Below, piece by piece: positions 59,824 to 64,000 of a stretch of DNA of 64,000 nt. The stretch is from contig NW_026960612.1 of NCBI RefSeq assembly GCF_021018805.1, forward strand, positions 1,178,001 to 1,242,000. Reading direction: 5' to 3'. Each line of letters begins with the position of its first letter. Positions within the stretch are counted from its first letter, which is position 1. The DNA comes from Prinia subflava. Lineage: Eukaryota > Chordata > Aves > Passeriformes > Cisticolidae. A program made the position numbers and the translations under genes. The notes beneath the pieces are model-generated. The model saw only the letters and a list, made by a program, of their open reading frames with translations. It was not told where the DNA came from and did no database searches.

Positions 59824-60199
59824 GTAAGTGCCTGGGGGCACCCCGAGTCTCGCCCGGAGAGCTGCCGCATGCCCGGTGATGGCCAGGGTGATGCTTAGGA
59901 GCGATATGGAGCGGGAGCTGCTCGGGACCATGGCTGCTCTGCCAAAATTTATAAATAATTCCTACAAATTGTGGGCTGAAATGTTTACTTGCTTTTTTGT
60001 TCCTCACATATGTCCCTCGCCCTGCTGCTGACAGAAAGCACTCAGAGAGAAACTTGACCTGCCCTGAGGTGCAGCATCCCCACGAAGTTGGCAGTGCTGT
60101 GCCATGCACCATGGAGCATCTCTGGGTGACCGAAATCAGCCTGATCCCTGTAGCTCTGTGTACAGTAAAGGGACTCTGCAGTAAAGCTGCTGAGGTAGC

Positions 60200-60575
60200 T
60201 GGGGTGGTTTAAACTGGAGGAGGCTCAGGAGAGACCTTACCTCTCTCTCCAACTGCCTGAAAAGGGCTTGTAGCCGGGGGGAGGTGTGCCAGGTCAGTCT
60301 CCTGGGTAATAAGGGATGGGACAAGAGGAAATGGCCTCAAGTTGCACCAGGAGAAGTTTAGGTTGGGCATTAGGAGAGGAATTTCTTCACAGAAAGAGTA
60401 GTTTGACAGTAGAATGGACTGCAGAGGGAGATGGTAGAATCACCGTCCCTGGAGGCCTTTATGGAAAGGCTGGATGTGGCACTCAGTGTCATGGTCCCAT
60501 TGACAAGGTGGTGTTCGGTCATGGTTTGGAATCAGTCTCAGAGGTCTTTCCCAACTTCATTGTTTCTGTGACTGG
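60200..60575 (+). mobile_element. CR1 3' fragment
   Basis: Plus-strand CR1 tail: GGAGGAGGCTCAGGAGAGACC, CTCCAACTGCCTGAAA, GGTTGGGCATTAGGAGAGG and CCCTGGAGG. It ends with the GTCTTTCCCAACTTCATTG variant of the CR1 terminus. It is 5'-truncated with no coding part. Confidence 0.9.
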
Positions 60576-63500
60576 CATTTGTGCAGGGGTTTAAGGCACA
60601 GTTGGTCTGTCACCTGGGGGCTTTCTGATTTTGGCTATGTGAGAGGAAGAAATTTTGAGTACTTGGGCAGTGGTACAAAACTGAGCACTCTCCCAGTTCT
60701 TACCAACGTAGTGGTGGGAGAGATTAGGCTTCTGTGGAGTCCCATGGCTGCACAGTCCGCGCTGCCTGTGTGCAAGCTACTGTTGCTGAGATATTTGCAA
60801 ATGTGTTATTCTGCTTGTCAAAACTTAGTGGGCATATTTGGGTTTGGTTGTCTTTTTTTTAAGAGTCCAAAGGAGAGTTACTAGCTTTTGCAGGAAAAGA
60901 GCATGAAGAGTTTAAACACATGCTGACAATACTGTGGGTAGAATTTCTTCATGTTTAATTTTGATGTCATTACTGATCTCAGTGTTTATGGAAATATACT
61001 TACCCTTTTTCCATTTAGGAGGTGTACCCCAGAAAGCTTGTTAGTATGCTAGCTTGTTGTGAAACTTACCTTTCCTTTTTTTTTTTTCCCCAAGGCTAGG
61101 GAAATCTGGTTTTTAAGTGCATGAAACATTTATCTTTTTTTTTTCCTATACCAGAATTGCCCCAGTAAAGAGAAGAAGAAAGTGAGGGACCTAGATTGTG
61201 TTTATTAAAATGCTATCAGGGACCATTGCTGAAATTAGTTTAAAGAATAAAAAAATAAATTATGAATTCTGTTGATTTAATAATATTGTTCCAAGACCGA
61301 TGTTACTGGCACGTTGTTATCATGTGTGAGTATTTTTAGTTACAGTACTTTAGCAAGAACTGGAGGAGGAAAGGGGAAGAGGAGTTAGATAATTTTAGCA
61401 GGGCTGTAAAACCTCATTTCATGCTCATGGTGGATTTCTTTTTTCTTGAATGTTGTGAATCTCATGTTTCTTGTTCTCTGCCAGACTTTTTTGAATATGG
61501 TGAAGCAAAGAGTAGCCAGGGCAGTTGGCAGCTTCCACCAGTGGGTGCTCCAGGAGAGTTGGAGGTACCAGGAACCTGTTGTCCATAGCCAGAGCATGCT
61601 GCAGCCAAGCCCAGGGACGGTGCCTATCTGTGTTGCACTGTGGCAGGAACATTGTGTTGCTCTAGGTTTGGTTTTATCTGGAAGGTCGCTATAGCTGTGC
61701 TCAGGCATGAGGACTGCAGCATCAGGGCTGCCCAGTGGTCCATAAAACATCCCCAGCTCTTCCATAGAGCTCGCTTTAGCAGCATGCTGAATTGCCACGG
61801 ATGTAGGAGTATTGTAGAGTGAACCACAGGGGTGGTGTGTTCTGAGTGCACAAAGGGAGAAGTTGGTGGGTATGGGCAGTGGGGCCACTGCTCCCCGCAA
61901 GCTGGTTCTCCAAATGCCAGTGGAAGTTACAGATACTGTCCCCTGTACTGGCTTGGGTTTAGTGGCAGCATGAGGAGATGACTGAGCCTCTGCGATGCTG
62001 CGTTTGTGCTAGCAAGTGTTGCCTTTTTTGTGTGTGGTTCATGGGGGAGGTCAACGGGTTACTGCACTCAAACGGGAGGCCTCTTAAGATTGTTTTGGGA
62101 GATAATTTCAGGAGTTCGTGGGTGAGATGTTGCTGCAGGTCAGGACAGTGGCAGTTGTGTTACTGTGCACTAGGAAAGGAAACAATAAAGGCAGGATGAT
62201 GGGTAACTTCAGATCTACCACTCACAATTTGAGTACTACAGCTCTGGGAGGTTTAGTGCCTATTATGGGTTCCTGCATGTCCTTGGGTTCATTGGGTTCC
62301 TTCATTCTGTAAGTGAGCTACTGTGGTATGAACTTACAGAGCTGTATTCTTGTAAGCTACATTTGCTGGTGTAGTTTTGTCTTTACCTTGAGCTGCCCTG
62401 CCAGGTATGGTATGGAAGAAAGAGGGGCTTAGCTGTGTGGCTCTATTGCATATAAGATGCAAATAAAATAATTGTGTCTGGGGGAGAGCAGGTAGATGTA
62501 TCAGAAATGGCAAATACTGCATTTCAGCAACTCGATTAGCAAGTGAGGGAGGCCTTCTTGGCTGGATAGAAAGTGCCACAAGAACTTAAGGGAGAAGGCA
62601 GTAGTCAGTTCTTAATTCTTAATTAATCATCACATATGTCTGCAGACAGAGAAATTGTAGACTGGGAGAAACAAGACATTTCTGTGGTCTAATTTTAGTA
62701 TTTTAGGTCTTTGTATTCTATAGCTACAAGAGGTAGTAAAGACTGAATCTGCCGAGTACATGGAGTCAGAGTGGTTGTCTGCCTCTATAGCCCTGCCTTA
62801 TGCATATCCACATGTGGATATCTGACAATACAGAAGTTGAATGTTATTAAATGTCATTACTGCTGTGTTTGTTAATGTCCCCAGTAGCAGCACTAGAGCT
62901 AGCAGTAAAAACTGATGGGGATGGAGGACAGTAACTAAGCCATTGCCAGAACTTGCTTCTTGTGAGGATTTGAAATTTTTTCATGTAAAAAGGGGGAATA
63001 AAATGAACTCTCTGGTTTTGTGAGTTTGTTGGTTGTATTGAAAGGGTTTCATTATAAGTTTATAGAAATTAGGCCTCTGCAGCGAGCATGAAGTCCTGGT
63101 TATTGTTGCTTCAGAATTTACTATTGTATGTCCTTCAGGTTTTGTAGTTGTTTGTTTTGTTTTGCTTTAATTTGTTTTCAGGGGAGGTTGTTTTTGTGGT
63201 TAGAGGTTTTTTTGGATTTTTTTTAAGAGTAGAGATGTCTCTGCTGAGTAACCTGGCTTTTGAGGGCAGGCAGATTTTCTTTGAAATCAGCAAAGGACTA
63301 TTCCATTATTGTAGCTTGGTAGGGATGCAGCTGAAGATTTGCTTTCTTCTCTTACCTCTGTTGTTCTATTTTTATGCTCTTCTTCTTCCTTAATCTGTCT
63401 CCTACGTAATTCTTTCCCAATTTACAAATCAGTTATTAGTATTCTGCAGCAGTTTGGACTTTTGGGATGTCAGAAAACACCCATGGTCTATGCAGGACTG

Positions 63501-63596
63501 CTGGAGGGGCTCACTGACTGTGGGGAGGTGTGTTGTTGGTGTTAGCTTTTCTGTGGACCTAGGCAAGTCACTTTTACATTCAAGGCAATAGGTCTG

Positions 63597-64000
63597 TGTT
63601 GTGGTGTGGGTTTTTGCTTTGAGTTTTCAGGCCAGCTTTCTATTTCATTTATGTGTTATGGTTTAAATTATGCATACCGTTATATGTCAATTCTCTGTAT
63701 CCCTGCCCCTGTTTCTAAAACCTTCCTTGCCAATCTCCCCTATCTTGATATATCATTTGCTATTTTGTGTCGTTCCACTCCTTTTGCTATTTCTATTGGA
63801 TTTAGTTCTGTATTCCCCGCCTTAGACTCCTCCCTGAGTGCACCCTCATTGTTTGTTTGCTTTGTGTCGCCCTTTCTATAAAACCCACGGTCAGAGGCGT
63901 GCTCCCCGGTTCTTGGGGTTCAGCTTTAGGCTTTATTCTTCAGTTGCACCTTTAATAAATCTCCTCAGTTTACCCCAAAACCTGTCTCGCCTCTGCTTCA
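63597..64000 (+). mobile_element. LTR cut by the window end
   Basis: A promoter-like CTATAAAACCCACGG (about 63878) is followed by AATAAATCTCC at about 63955 and CTGTCTCGCCTCTGCTTCA at the edge. This is the TATA / poly(A) / U5 order of a retroviral LTR on the + strand. The 5' limit (TGTGGTG at 63597 or TGTTATGG at about 63654) is uncertain. Whether an internal region follows cannot be seen. Confidence 0.7.

Larger units (their letters stand above)
59824..64000 (+). other. CYP2U1 intron 1 (partial)
   Basis: Starts GTAAGT. No second CYP2U1 exon is recognised before the window ends. It contains a CR1 fragment and, at the end, an LTR. The 171-residue minus-strand frame at 61385-61900 has no recognisable domain and is treated as chance. 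Confidence 0.75.

Noticed and set aside
61385..61900. 171-residue minus-strand frame in CYP2U1 intron 1
   Set aside because: Overlapping frames on both strands, no domain recognised, no splice context.

Overview
This is a window of vertebrate nuclear DNA. It is almost certainly avian: it carries CR1 retroposons with the typical CR1 3' end, short betaretrovirus-like LTR elements with lysine-tRNA-type primer sites, and the SGMS2-CYP2U1 gene order known from human 4q25. There are no prokaryotic features. Only two host genes can be supported, both on the + strand.

Gene 1 is SGMS2 (sphingomyelin synthase 2). A CpG island at about 2.23-2.83 kb is its likely promoter and non-coding first exon. A long first intron (about 2.75-31.85 kb) follows, then five coding exons at 31.85-32.47, 33.21-33.33, 35.05-35.20, 44.02-44.19 and 44.93-45.13 kb, and an AT-rich 3' UTR with a plausible poly(A) signal at 46849. 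All splice sites are canonical and the phases agree. The residue numbering matches human SMS2 exactly (His229, His272, Asp276; last residue 365). However, the codon at the human Met1 position is ATT, and the first in-frame ATG is 12 codons later. Gene 2 is CYP2U1: a second CpG island (about 59.2-59.65 kb) and exon 1 (59385-59823). The rest of the window is its intron 1.

Nearly everything else recognisable is retroelement. (a) 16.76, 19.47 and 40.24 kb: three solo copies of one ~327-bp LTR family, each with a 6-7 bp target duplication; one splits a CR1, one splits a provirus gag. (b) 24.39-29.30 kb: a minus-strand LTR element with two LTRs, PBS, PPT and a perfect 6-bp duplication but no recognisable gag, pol or env. 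It contains a plus-strand LTR-PBS-gag fragment. (c) 36.81-41.81 kb: a minus-strand provirus with ~327-bp LTRs, gag matrix, degenerate pol and an env tail, inside the SGMS2 intron that separates the two halves of the catalytic site. (d) 56.0-58.76 kb, between the genes: three related ~690-730 bp ERVL-like LTRs. One has a perfect 5-bp duplication. The other two lie tail to tail, and one of these is split by a fourth LTR. CR1 fragments lie at 18.7-20.2, 21.3-21.8, 22.2-22.3, 35.4-36.6 and 60.2-60.6 kb.

The remaining sequence (1-2.2 kb, most of 2.8-16.7, 20.2-24.4, 29.3-31.8, 42-44, 46.9-56.0 and 60.6-63.6 kb) is AT-rich intronic or intergenic DNA where I recognise no gene. I found no convincing novel gene system. 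The points most worth checking are the displaced SGMS2 start codon, a lost palmitoylation cysteine, the nested LTR element at 24-29 kb whose inner element lacks a 3' LTR, and the inverted LTR cluster between the two genes.
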